DNA from: Micromonospora_I sp040659735
GTDB lineage: Bacteria > Actinomycetota > Actinomycetes > Mycobacteriales > Micromonosporaceae
Assembly: GCF_040659735.1 (NCBI RefSeq)
Contig: NZ_JBFANZ010000015.1
Span: 62,001 to 126,000, forward strand
Direction: 5' to 3'
DNA length: 64,000 nucleotides
Under the pieces are notes generated by a model that was not told where the DNA came from, did no database searches, and saw nothing but the letters and a program-made list of their open reading frames with translations. This document shows positions 42,284 through 51,309 of this stretch, one piece after another (position 1 is the stretch's first letter; every line of letters begins with the position of its first letter). Both the position numbers and the translations under genes were made by a program.

Positions 42284-43881
42284 CCGCTCCGGTGCGCACG
42301 CTGCTCGTCTGGTGTCCGGACTGGCCGGTGATCGCCGCCGAGATCGTCGACGGGGTCCCGGCGTCCACGCCGGTCGCCGTGCTGCACGCCAACCGGGTGG
42401 TGGCCTGTTCCGAGGCGGCCCGGGCCGAGGGGGTGCGTCGCGGGCTGCGTAAGCGGGAGGCGCAGAGCCGTTGCCCGCAGTTGACGACGGTCGACCACGA
42501 TCCCGGCCGGGACGCGCGCGCGTTCGAGCCGGTGGTCGCCGCCGTCGAAGAGATCGCCGCCGGCGTGGAGGTGGTGCGCCCCGGCGCCTGTGCGCTCGCC
42601 GCCCGTGGGCCGGCGCGCTACTTCGGCGGCGAGGAACGGGCGGCCGAGCAGATCATCGAACAGGTGGCCCAGACGTGCGCGGTGGAGAGCCAGATCGGGA
42701 TCGCCGACGGGGTCTTCGCCGCCGGGATGGCCGCCCGCGCCGGTCAGATCGTCGAGCCCGGCGCCACGCCACGGTTCCTCGCCGGCCTGCCCGTCGGGGC
42801 GCTCGGCCGTCCTACGCTGACCGACCTGCTGCGCCGGCTCGGTGTACGTACCCTCGGGGACTTCGCGGCGCTGCCCGCCGCGGACGTCCTGTCCCGGTTC
42901 GGGTTCGACGCGGCGCTGGCCCACCGGCTCGCCGCCGGCCGCGACCACCGGCCGCTCGCGGCGCGTCGCCCCCCGGTCGATCTCGACGTGACCGACACCT
43001 ACGACGAGCCGATCGACCGGGTCGACGTGGCCGCGTTCGCCGCCCGGTCGCTCGCCGAGCGGCTGCACGACACGCTCGCCCGGTACGGCCTGGCCTGCAC
43101 CCGGCTCGGCATCGAGGCGGTGACGGCGCACGGCCAGGAGCTGCACCGGGTCTGGCGGCACGACGGGCTGCTGACCGCGGCGGCGATCGCCGACCGGGTG
43201 CGCTGGCAGCTCGACGGATGGCTCTCCGGGCAGGGACGCGTCCGGCCGGGCGGCGCCGGTCGGGTGATGCCGCCCCGGCCGACCTCCGGGATCATCCGGC
43301 TACGCCTGATCCCCGACGGGGTGCTCGCGCACGTCGGGCTGCAGCCCGGGCTCTGGGGCGAGACCGGCGAGGAGCGGGAGCGCGCGCACCGGGCACTGAG
43401 CCGGGTGCAGGGCATCCTCGGTCCGGAGTCCGTGGTCACCCCGGTGCTCGGTGGCGGTCGTTCCCCCGGGGACCAGGTGCGGCTGGTGCCGTGGGGGGAC
43501 GAGCGCGTGCCGACCCGGCCGGGTGCCCAGGATGGTGACAACGGCCGCGCGGTTCCGCCGTGGCCCGGCCGGTTGCCGGCGCCGGCGCCGGCCCTGGTGC
43601 TGCCCACGCCGCTGCCCGCGGCGGTCTACGACGTCGCCGGCGAGCTCGTCGCGGTGACCGCCCGGCTGGAGGTCAGCGCCGCGCCGGCCCGCATCGCCGT
43701 GGGGAGCCAGGCGCTGGTGGAGATCGTCGGCTGGGCGGGTCCGTGGCCGGTCGACGAGCGCTGGTGGGCGCCGGCCGAGTCGCGGCGGCGGGCCCGGTTC
43801 CAGGTCAGCCTCGCCGACGGGACGGCGCTGCTGCTCTCCCTCGCCGCGGGGCAGTGGTCGGTGGAGGCGATCTATGACTAG
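42280..43881 (+). CDS. imuB: ImuB, catalytically degenerate Y-family polymerase
   Basis: A 533-residue Y-family protein. The fold is present (LLVWCPDWPVIAAEIVDGVP, SRCPQLTTVDHDPGRDARAF, ARAGQIVEPGATPRFLAGLP, TLGDFAALPAADVLSRFG). However, the first catalytic Asp (VDMDAFF in DinB) is replaced within LVWCPDWP and the SLDE motif becomes RPGACAL, so it cannot polymerise. ImuB connects DnaE2 and the beta clamp. It is encoded between imuA' and dnaE2. A GTG start overlaps imuA'. Confidence 0.92.
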   Translation: MTAPVRTLLVWCPDWPVIAAEIVDGVPASTPVAVLHANRVVACSEAARAEGVRRGLRKREAQSRCPQLTTVDHDPGRDARAFEPVVAAVEEIAAGVEVVRPGACALAARGPARYFGGEERAAEQIIEQVAQTCAVESQIGIADGVFAAGMAARAGQIVEPGATPRFLAGLPVGALGRPTLTDLLRRLGVRTLGDFAALPAADVLSRFGFDAALAHRLAAGRDHRPLAARRPPVDLDVTDTYDEPIDRVDVAAFAARSLAERLHDTLARYGLACTRLGIEAVTAHGQELHRVWRHDGLLTAAAIADRVRWQLDGWLSGQGRVRPGGAGRVMPPRPTSGIIRLRLIPDGVLAHVGLQPGLWGETGEERERAHRALSRVQGILGPESVVTPVLGGGRSPGDQVRLVPWGDERVPTRPGAQDGDNGRAVPPWPGRLPAPAPALVLPTPLPAAVYDVAGELVAVTARLEVSAAPARIAVGSQALVEIVGWAGPWPVDERWWAPAESRRRARFQVSLADGTALLLSLAAGQWSVEAIYD

Positions 43882-43911
43882 CGCGGGGACGACCAGGCCG
43901 GTGAGCACGCG

Positions 43912-46900
43912 ATGAGCTTCCACAACCCGAAGATGTCCTGGTCGGAGCTGGAGCGCACGCTCTCCGGCCGTTCCGGCGAGGGCCGCGCGAAGCCGGGGGA
44001 GGCCGGCCACCTGCACGTGGTGGACCCGCTCGCCGTCGATGGTGACGGCGGGGACTCGCCGGCGTGGACGCGCAAGCGGCCGGCGTACGAACCGCCGGCG
44101 GCCGGCGCGCGCCGTGATCCGGCCGACGTGCCCTACGCCGAGCTGCACTGCCACAGCAACTTCAGCTTCCTCGACGGGGCCAGCCACCCCGAGGAACTGG
44201 CCGAGGAGGCGGTCCGGCTGGGGCTGACCGCGCTCGCGGTGACCGACCACGACGGGTTCTACGGCGTGGTCCGCTTCGCCGACGCGGCCCGCGCGCTGCG
44301 CCTGCCCACCATCTTCGGCGCCGAGCTCTCGCTCGGCGAGGCCGCCGCCGACCGGGGGCGCTCGGCGATCCGTACCGGGGAGCCCGATCCGCTCGGGCGG
44401 CACCTGCTGGTGCTCGCGCACGGCCCCGAGGGGTACGCGCGGATGGCGCGGACCATCGGCCGGGCACAGCTGCGTGGCGGGGAGAAGGGGCGCCCGGTCT
44501 ACGGCGAGCTGGAAGAGCTCGCCGCGGAGCTCCGCGACCACGTGCTGGTGCTCACCGGCTGCCGCAAGGGACTCGTGCCGTCGGCGCTGCTCACCGAGGG
44601 GGTCGAGGGGGCCGCGCGCGAACTGGACCGGTTGACCGCGCTCTTCGGCGCGGAGAACGTGGCCGTCGAGCTGACCGACCACGGCGATCCGCTCGACGGC
44701 GACCGCAACGACGCGCTCGACGAGCTGGCCCGCGGGCACGGCCTGCCCACGGTCGCCACCAACAACGTGCACTACGCCAACCCGTCGCGCCGCCGACTCG
44801 CCACGGCGCTCGCCGCGGTCCGCGCGCGGCGCAGCCTCGACGAGATCGACGGCTGGCTCCCCGCCGCCGCCACCGCCCACCTGCGCAGCGGCGCCGAGAT
44901 GGCGGCCCGGTTCGCCGCGTATCCGGGTGCGGTCGCCCGGGCCGCGGAGTTCGGCGCCGAGCTCGCCTTCGACCTGCATCTGGTCGCGCCGAAGCTGCCC
45001 GACTACGACGTGCCGGCCGGGCACACCGAGATGAGCTGGCTGCGCGAGCTGACCATGCGTGGGGCGCTGGAACGCTACGGCCCGCGCGCCGCACATCCAC
45101 GCGCGTACGAGCAGCTTGAGCACGAACTGCGGATGATCGAGGAGCTGGGCTTCCCCGGCTATTTCCTGGTGGTCTACGACATCGTCCAGTTCTGCCGGGA
45201 CAACGACATCTACTGCCAGGGCCGCGGCTCGGCGGCCAACTCGGCGGTCTGCTACGCGCTGCGCATCACCAACGTCGACGCGGTCCGGCACAACCTGCTC
45301 TTCGAGCGCTTCCTCGCCCCGGAGCGCGACGGTCCACCCGACATCGACGTCGACATCGAGTCCGACCGGCGCGAGGAGGTCATCCAGCACGTCTACGCGA
45401 AGTGCGGCCGGGAGCACACCGCCCAGGTCGCCAACGTCATCTCCTACCGGCCGCGGTCGGCGGTGCGCGACATCGCGAAGGCGTTCGGCTTCTCGCCGGG
45501 ACAGCAGGACGCCTGGAGCAAGCAGATCGACCGGTGGGGGTCCGTCGCCGCGGTCGACGTCGAAGGTATCCCGGAGCACGTGGTGGCGTACGCCAACGAG
45601 CTGCAGACCTTTCCGCGGCATCTGGGTATCCACTCGGGTGGGATGGTGATCTGCGACCGGCCCGTGATCGAGGTGTGCCCGGTGGAGTGGGGGCGGATGC
45701 CGGGGCGCACGGTGCTGCAGTGGGACAAGGACGACTGCGCGAGCGCCGGACTGGTCAAGTTCGACCTGCTCGGCCTCGGCATGCTCTCCGCCCTGCACTA
45801 CGCGTACGACATGATCGAGTCCGAACTCGACCTGGGCGGCATGTCGCTGGACGACCCCGAGGTCTACGCGATGCTGCAACGGGCGGACTCGGTCGGGGTG
45901 TTCCAGGTGGAGAGCCGGGCGCAGATGGCGACCCTGCCCCGGCTCAAGCCGGAGTGCTTCTACGACCTTGTCGTCGAGGTGGCGCTGATCCGACCCGGTC
46001 CGATCCAGGGCGGCTCGGTGCATCCGTACATCCGGCGCAAGAACGGCCTGGAGCCGGTCGAGTTCGCGCATCCGTTGATGCGCAACGCGTTGGAGAAGAC
46101 GCTCGGGGTGCCGCTGTTCCAGGAGCAGTTGATGCAGCTGGCGATCGATGTGGCCGGCTTCGACGCGGGCGGCGCCGATGAGCTTCGCCGGGCGATGGGG
46201 TCGAAGCGCTCGATGGAGCGGATGACGCAGATCAAGGAACGGCTCTACGCCGGGATGGCCGAGCGGGGCATCATCGGCGAGCTCGCCGACGATCTCTTTC
46301 TCAAGTTGTCGGCCTTCGCCAGTTACGGCTTCCCGGAGAGCCACGCGATGAGCTTCGCCTACCTGGTCTACGCCAGCTCGTGGCTCAAGCGCTACCACCC
46401 GGCGCCGTTCCTGGCCGCGCTGCTCAATGCGCAGCCGATGGGCTTCTACTCGCCGCAGACCCTGGTCGACGACGCCCGCCGGCACGGGGTGGAGGTGCGG
46501 CGCCCGGACATCAACGCCAGCCACGCCAAGGCGGTGCTGGAGTCGGCGAGGGAGACCCGGTGGGGGAGCGCGCCCGGCGAGCCGCCGCACCAGTGGGGGC
46601 TGGGTGGTCCGGCGGTGCGGATGGGGCTGTCCAGTGTGCGCACGCTCGGCGATGACCTGGCCGAGCGGATCGCGGCGGAGCGGGTGGCGAACGGCCCGTA
46701 CGGGAGCATGCCGGAGCTCGCCCGCCGGGTGGGTCTGACGACCGCGCAGTTGGAGGCGCTGGCCACCGCGGACGCCTTCGCCTGTTTCGGGCTGAGCCGT
46801 CGCGAGGCGCTCTGGGCGGCGGGGGCGGCCGCGCAGGAGCGTCCGGACCGGCTGCCCGGCACGATCGCCGCGACGACGGCACCGACCCTGCCCGGGCTGG

Positions 46901-47310
46901 ACGAGGTGGACAAACTGGTCGCCGACGTCTGGGCGACCGGCCTGTCGCCGGAGACGCATCCGGCGCGGTTCATCCGGCCGCAGCTCGACTCACTCGGCGC
47001 GGTGCCGATCGCGCGGCTCGGCCGGGTGGAGCACGGACGGCGGGTCCGGGTCGGCGGCATCGTGACCCACCGGCAGCGGCCGGCGACCGCTGGCGGGGTC
47101 ACGTTCCTGAACCTCGAGGACGAGACCGGCATGCTCAACGTGAGTTGTTCGCCGGGGTTGTGGCAGCGCTACCGCACGGTCGCGCGGACCAGTGCGGCGC
47201 TGGTGGTGCGGGGCCGGCTGGAGAAGCACGAGGGGGTGCTCAACCTGACCGCCGACCGGCTCGACGCGATCACCGCGCCGGTCAGCCCCGCCTCCCGGGA
47301 CTTCCGCTGA
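43912..47310 (+). CDS. dnaE2: Error-prone DNA polymerase III alpha subunit DnaE2
   Basis: A 1132-residue C-family polymerase. The N-terminal PHP domain begins YAELHCHSNFSFLDGASHP (His 79, His 81). The polymerase palm contains CQGRGSAANSAVCYALRI and PDIDVDIESDRREEV with Asp 477 and Asp 479 as catalytic residues, then YGFPESHAMSFAYLVYASSW and a C-terminal OB domain (VGGIVTHRQRPATAGGVTFL). It lacks the beta-clamp/epsilon features of replicative DnaE1 and is near the typical DnaE2 length of about 1050-1130. With ImuA' and ImuB it carries out damage-induced mutagenic bypass. It starts 30 bp after imuB. Confidence 0.96.
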   Translation: MSFHNPKMSWSELERTLSGRSGEGRAKPGEAGHLHVVDPLAVDGDGGDSPAWTRKRPAYEPPAAGARRDPADVPYAELHCHSNFSFLDGASHPEELAEEAVRLGLTALAVTDHDGFYGVVRFADAARALRLPTIFGAELSLGEAAADRGRSAIRTGEPDPLGRHLLVLAHGPEGYARMARTIGRAQLRGGEKGRPVYGELEELAAELRDHVLVLTGCRKGLVPSALLTEGVEGAARELDRLTALFGAENVAVELTDHGDPLDGDRNDALDELARGHGLPTVATNNVHYANPSRRRLATALAAVRARRSLDEIDGWLPAAATAHLRSGAEMAARFAAYPGAVARAAEFGAELAFDLHLVAPKLPDYDVPAGHTEMSWLRELTMRGALERYGPRAAHPRAYEQLEHELRMIEELGFPGYFLVVYDIVQFCRDNDIYCQGRGSAANSAVCYALRITNVDAVRHNLLFERFLAPERDGPPDIDVDIESDRREEVIQHVYAKCGREHTAQVANVISYRPRSAVRDIAKAFGFSPGQQDAWSKQIDRWGSVAAVDVEGIPEHVVAYANELQTFPRHLGIHSGGMVICDRPVIEVCPVEWGRMPGRTVLQWDKDDCASAGLVKFDLLGLGMLSALHYAYDMIESELDLGGMSLDDPEVYAMLQRADSVGVFQVESRAQMATLPRLKPECFYDLVVEVALIRPGPIQGGSVHPYIRRKNGLEPVEFAHPLMRNALEKTLGVPLFQEQLMQLAIDVAGFDAGGADELRRAMGSKRSMERMTQIKERLYAGMAERGIIGELADDLFLKLSAFASYGFPESHAMSFAYLVYASSWLKRYHPAPFLAALLNAQPMGFYSPQTLVDDARRHGVEVRRPDINASHAKAVLESARETRWGSAPGEPPHQWGLGGPAVRMGLSSVRTLGDDLAERIAAERVANGPYGSMPELARRVGLTTAQLEALATADAFACFGLSRREALWAAGAAAQERPDRLPGTIAATTAPTLPGLDEVDKLVADVWATGLSPETHPARFIRPQLDSLGAVPIARLGRVEHGRRVRVGGIVTHRQRPATAGGVTFLNLEDETGMLNVSCSPGLWQRYRTVARTSAALVVRGRLEKHEGVLNLTADRLDAITAPVSPASRDFR

Positions 47311-47467
47311 CTCGGGCCAAGGCGGCTGGAATACGGACACCTCGACCCGCAAGGGCAGGCGCCAAGCGATTGGAAGGCCAGCGCCGTTGCGCGGTGCGGC
47401 TACGATCCGTGACCGGCGATATTGTCAGCCGGCTACTGGAACGGGACGCGGGACCAGCGGGGGAGAC

Positions 47468-48160
47468 GTGCTTCACACATCACGTACGGTCACAAGGGGC
47501 GATCCACGGTTCGATCAGGCCCGGCAGTTCGTACGGCAGATGGAGGAGTCACTCTCGCGCGTCCCTGCGAACCGGCCGGTCGACGGGCTGGAACGCATCT
47601 CGGCGACGGACCGGACCGCCACGGTCACCTGCACGGTCGACGCCCGCGGCGAGTTCGTGGATCTCGGCATCGGCGCTGACTGGTGGTACTCGGTGGGCCC
47701 GTCGGGCATCGCCTCGGCCATTCTCGACGCCCTTCAGTTCGCTCAGGACAAGGCCATGCTGGCGAGGATGACGCTGCGTCGCCGTGGCCGGCAGGTCCCA
47801 GCCGCACCACGGGACGATCCGTTTTCGGCCGGGGATTCGGCGTCGGGGCCATCGCGCGACGCGTGGGCGGCGTGGGCCGCTGCGGAGGCGAAGGTCGAGC
47901 GGGGGTACGCCCTGATGACGATTGCTGATCGGGTCGCGGAACTCCGAGACTCCGGCCAGCCGCGGTCGATCTCCGGCCCGTCGGGGCTTTTCCGTTTGCA
48001 CCTGGTCGGATTCGCCATCACCGGCAGCGAGGTCGACGTCCAGTCGCTCTCCGAACTGGACACGGACCGGCTGGCCGAGGACGCCAGGGCGGCGCTGCGG
48101 CAGGCGAGTCGGGAACAGGACCCGGCGTACTGGTTCGTCGGGGAGGGGGCGCGGCGGTGA
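47468..48160 (+). CDS. YbaB/EbfC-like domain protein of a type-VII-like module
   Basis: A 230-residue protein. The GTG follows GGGGGAG. Residues 15-95 (FDQARQFVRQMEESLSRVPA, ATVTCTVDARGEFVDLGIGA, SGIASAILDALQFAQDKAML) resemble the YbaB/EbfC fold used by many actinobacterial proteins next to WXG100 genes. The C-terminal half contains a Trp-rich helix (DAWAAWAAAEAKVERGY). Its stop overlaps the following small gene by 4 nt. It is probably a chaperone-like or scaffold protein of the module; this is inferred from context. Confidence 0.75.
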   Translation: MLHTSRTVTRGDPRFDQARQFVRQMEESLSRVPANRPVDGLERISATDRTATVTCTVDARGEFVDLGIGADWWYSVGPSGIASAILDALQFAQDKAMLARMTLRRRGRQVPAAPRDDPFSAGDSASGPSRDAWAAWAAAEAKVERGYALMTIADRVAELRDSGQPRSISGPSGLFRLHLVGFAITGSEVDVQSLSELDTDRLAEDARAALRQASREQDPAYWFVGEGARR

Positions 48161-48510
48161 CCGACTACAACTGGTTCAGTTCAGCCCCCATCGAGGCCGC
48201 GACCGAGGGCATCCGCGCCGAGGCGAAGAAGTGGTACGGATTCGCCGACACGACGGAGACCATCGCCCAGCAGATGGCGTCCATGACGCTGCAGCCGGCG
48301 GCGTTCGCGGTCATCGACGTGTCGGCCGCCATGACGACCGTGGACCAGCACGGCGCGTACACCACGACGCAGGGCTGGCTCACTCAGCTGTTCAGAGACG
48401 CGGCACAGCGATTTAACGAGTTGGGCGACGCGCTGAAGAAGTGTGCCAACGAGTACGACGAGACTGACGGCCGGAGCGCCGCCAGCTTCGACAAGATCGC
48501 AAAGTCGTGA
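48157..48510 (+). CDS. WXG100-like small helical protein
   Basis: A 117-residue protein starting from GTG: TDYNWFSSAPIEAATEGIRA, with helices KWYGFADTTETIAQQMASM and TTTQGWLTQLFRDAAQRFNE, and a closing ALKKCANEYDETDGRSAASF. Size, helix pairing, a Trp in the turn region and a YxxxD-like tail (YDETD) recall ESX/WXG100 superfamily secreted proteins. It overlaps both neighbours by 4 nt. Confidence 0.7.
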   Translation: MTDYNWFSSAPIEAATEGIRAEAKKWYGFADTTETIAQQMASMTLQPAAFAVIDVSAAMTTVDQHGAYTTTQGWLTQLFRDAAQRFNELGDALKKCANEYDETDGRSAASFDKIAKS

Positions 48511-49370
48511 CGGTTTCCGCGCATCTGAAGGGCCACAGCGTGACGTCTCCCGGCGGCGGTTCCGCGTACACTCCGATCTCGATCGAGGGCTTCGACAGGG
48601 CGGTGTCCCTGGTCGAGCAGTTCATCGCGAAGATCCGAACCGAACTCGACAATCTGATCAGCCGCGTCAACACCTTCATCTCGAACGCGCAGAAGGAACT
48701 CGAGGACAGCTGGATCGACTCCCTCTTCGAGTTCTTCAACAACGACATCAGCGAAGGGCTGGACGAGATCCGGCAGCTTCTCGAACGGGCGACGAACAAG
48801 ATCAGCGAGCTGCTGGAGAAGGCGGAGAAGTCGGTCGCCGGCTCCATCGCGGTCGGTTCGCTGTTTTCCCGGGCGTTGGACCTGGGCGACAAGATCAACC
48901 GTCCGCTGACCGGCATGTACGGGGAGATGACCGGGTCCGGCGAAATCGACTTCTGGCGCGGACCCGCGAAGATCACCTACGAGAAGCGGGTCGGTGACCA
49001 GCAGAACGCGCTCACCAACGCCTCCGACAAGGTGGAGTCGCTGGCTTCGTTCCTCGGTGACGCCGCCACCGCCAACATGACGTACATGGCGGACCTGGGA
49101 GCGCGCATGGGCGAGGTCTACGGGGCGGTCGCCACGACCTGTGTCGACCTGGCGGCCGCCAGCGCGGGCGCCATCACCCAGGTCATGGAGGCGCTGGCGC
49201 ATATCTCTGAGGTGATCGGCACCGCCGTCTCGCAGGTCATCGGCTACATCACCGCACTGGGCGCCCGGATCGCGGAAGTACTCAACCAGATCCTCGCCCT
49301 GGAGACGTCGAAATCGGACCTGACCGGACTGACGCCGGACGGGACATGGCCGGCGCCGGTGTCGTCGTGA
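48507..49370 (+). CDS. Large helical WXG/LXG-like protein
   Basis: A 287-residue protein, nearly all helical and coiled: FDRAVSLVEQFIAKIRTELD, LDEIRQLLERATNKISELLE, AALTN-like heptads at YEKRVGDQQNALTNASDKVE, and a hydrophobic C-terminal stretch AITQVMEALAHISEVIGTAV. No enzyme motif is seen. The length and pattern resemble the long helical effectors or hole-forming partners of type VII-like modules. It is directly coupled to the WXG100-like gene. Confidence 0.7.
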   Translation: MTVSAHLKGHSVTSPGGGSAYTPISIEGFDRAVSLVEQFIAKIRTELDNLISRVNTFISNAQKELEDSWIDSLFEFFNNDISEGLDEIRQLLERATNKISELLEKAEKSVAGSIAVGSLFSRALDLGDKINRPLTGMYGEMTGSGEIDFWRGPAKITYEKRVGDQQNALTNASDKVESLASFLGDAATANMTYMADLGARMGEVYGAVATTCVDLAAASAGAITQVMEALAHISEVIGTAVSQVIGYITALGARIAEVLNQILALETSKSDLTGLTPDGTWPAPVSS

Positions 49371-49426
49371 CGGTGTCGCCGGCGACCGGCGGCAGGCATG
49401 ACGACCGAAGGCTGAAGAGGAGAACC

Positions 49427-50062
49427 ATGGTGCGGAGAGTGGGGCGATTTTCTCGGCTCGCGCGGGCCTCGCTGTCGGTCCTGATGCTGGCGCTGCCGGC
49501 GGGATGTGCTGGATCCCGACCACCGGAGCGCGAGAGCCAGACCACGGTGCCCGCGGTGCCGACAACGTCGTTCACGGGCCGGTGGACGAAGCTCGCCGGT
49601 GTGTGCCCGACGCTGACCGGCGCGACCGCCGCCTCGGTGGGGAGAACCGGTGCCGGTAAACCTGGGCCTGGGAACGTGGACACACCGGTGGCGCAGATCG
49701 TCAACTGCACCTGGGGTGAGGGCGAGAAATCGGTCGGCGTGCTCCTCTCCCTCAATCGCAGCGACGGGCCGCTGCCGGCGGACCAGGCGACGGCGCAGCA
49801 GTTCCAGCGCTTCTTCGACCGGTACGTCGCGGACGGTTCGACCGTGTACTGGAAGCCCGAACCAGCTCTGGAGGACAAGGCCTACCTCAGCATCCACAAG
49901 GACCGCGTCACCATAAAGCTGTCGATTTTGTCCAGCAACGCCGAGTTCACGGTCTACTACCAGGTTGCCGAGCTGGAGCGATCCGCTTGGGACGATGCCT
50001 TGGCGGAGCATCGGGAGATTCTGCGTGGCCTGGCTGCCGACGTCCTCGACGACCTACGTTAG
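49427..50062 (+). CDS. Lipoprotein of the type-VII-like module (DUF3558-like)
   Basis: A 211-residue lipoprotein starting at the ATG after AAGAGGAGAA. The signal peptide ends LMLALPAGCAGS (lipobox Cys near residue 27). The mature part has two Cys (GVCPTLTG and VNCTWGEG) and the beta-rich pattern of DUF3558/LppX-sized lipoproteins, ending in AWDDALAEHREILRGLAADV. It closes the four-gene module and is probably outside the cell on the membrane. Confidence 0.75.
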   Translation: MVRRVGRFSRLARASLSVLMLALPAGCAGSRPPERESQTTVPAVPTTSFTGRWTKLAGVCPTLTGATAASVGRTGAGKPGPGNVDTPVAQIVNCTWGEGEKSVGVLLSLNRSDGPLPADQATAQQFQRFFDRYVADGSTVYWKPEPALEDKAYLSIHKDRVTIKLSILSSNAEFTVYYQVAELERSAWDDALAEHREILRGLAADVLDDLR

Positions 50063-50553
50063 CGAGATCTCTGGGTCGCGAAGTAGGGCTTTGGTAGGTC
50101 GGCGTGTCGTGGGCTCACGGGGTGGCGTGGGTAGGTTCACCTCCGGTGACCCCTGACGAACTTCCCGCAATGCGGCAACCCGAACGGACTGCACCCCTTC
50201 GGTCGGTGCGCCGAACCGATCGTGCGGCATCTCGTCGATCCGGCTACCTCGACAGCGACGACGGCATGCTCCATGCGCGAGGTGCTGCTCGATGCGGACC
50301 CGCCGGTGACGCTCACCCCGCGCGCAGTCGACCGGCTCGCGAAGCAGCGGAAGGAGAAGCCAGCGTGGCGCTACCGGAGCGGCTGGCGATGGCGACCGTC
50401 GCCGCGCGCCTCGCCGATCTCGCCGGTGCTACGGCCGTCCTACGCGAATCCACCCGGTTCGTGCTCCGTTTCTCCTAAATGAAGCTCAGCGGCGGCGGCC
50501 GCACCCATAGCGCCCGATGACGCCATTGCGAGGGGTGGCATAGGCTCGCGCAG
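50063..50553. other. Intergenic with possible decayed small gene
   Basis: About 490 bp without a convincing complete gene. See the remnant at 50147-50478. No hairpin terminator of note was found directly after the lipoprotein. Confidence 0.35.
50147..50478 (+). pseudogene. Possible frameshifted remnant
   Basis: One frame reads FPQCGNPNGLHPFGRCAEPI and later REVLLDADPPVTLTPRAVDR with natural composition. Near 50360 the coding-like quality shifts to another frame (ALPERLAMATVAARLADLAG, ending VLRESTRFVLRFS). This suggests one gene broken by a frameshift. No start is obvious and no family is recognised. It might also be chance coding in high-GC DNA. Confidence 0.25.
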
Positions 50554-51309
50554 GTGGAGCGAACACACACCCGGGGCCACGGCGCCCCGCCCGCCGGCCC
50601 CCGCACCGCCGCGGTCTGGGCGGTGCTGCGGCGCGAACTCGAGCGCCTCGGCGACCGCACGCTCACCGTGCTCGACGTGGGGGGCGGCACCGGCGGGTTC
50701 GCGGTGCCGTTGGCCGAGGCCGGGCACCGGGTGACCGTCGTCGACGCCAGCCCCGACGCGCTCGCCGCGCTGACCCGCCGGGCCGCCGACGCCGGCGTCG
50801 CGGAGCGGGTGCGGGCGGTGCAGGGCGACGGCGACGCGCTCGCCGGGCTCGTCGAGCCGGCCAGCGCCGATCTGGTCCTCTGTCACGCTGTGCTGGAGGT
50901 GGTCGACGATCCCGCCGACGTGGTGCGCGCCGTCGCCACCGCGCTGCGACCGGGCGGCGCGGCGAGCGTACTGGTCGCCAGCCGGGCCGCCGCCGTGCTG
51001 ACCCGGGCCATGAACGGTCATCTCGACCTCGCCGCCACGATCCTCGCCGACCCCGACGGCTGCGCCGGGGCGCGCGACACGCTGCGGCGGCGCTACGACG
51101 CCGGGAGCGCCGGGGCGCTGCTGCGCGCCGCGGGGCTGGAGGTCGAGCAGACCCACGGGGTACGGGTGCTCGCCGACCTGATCCCGGCCGTGGTCGCCGA
51201 CGCCGATCCGTCGGCGCTGCTCGAGCTCGAGCTGGCCGCCGCCGCGCTTCCGCCGTACCGAGACATCGCCGCCCAGTTGCACCTGTTCGCCCGGCGCCCC
51301 GCGTCGTGA
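50554..51309 (+). CDS. Class I SAM-dependent methyltransferase
   Basis: A 251-residue enzyme. Motif I is TVLDVGGGTGGFAVPLAEAG, followed by RVTVVDASPDALAALTRRAA with the ribose-binding Asp, and motif IV ADLVLCHAVLEVVDDPADVV. The C-terminal half carries RYDAGSAGALLRAAGLEVEQ. It belongs to the Methyltransf_11/25 type; the substrate is unknown. A GTG start follows the spacer. It overlaps the phosphatase-like gene by 4 nt. Confidence 0.88.
   Translation: MERTHTRGHGAPPAGPRTAAVWAVLRRELERLGDRTLTVLDVGGGTGGFAVPLAEAGHRVTVVDASPDALAALTRRAADAGVAERVRAVQGDGDALAGLVEPASADLVLCHAVLEVVDDPADVVRAVATALRPGGAASVLVASRAAAVLTRAMNGHLDLAATILADPDGCAGARDTLRRRYDAGSAGALLRAAGLEVEQTHGVRVLADLIPAVVADADPSALLELELAAAALPPYRDIAAQLHLFARRPAS

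Noticed and set aside
43300..46959. 1219-codon minus-strand frame opposite imuB and dnaE2
   Set aside because: It is antisense to genes with clear catalytic motifs and shows only low-complexity His/Arg/Val-rich sequence.
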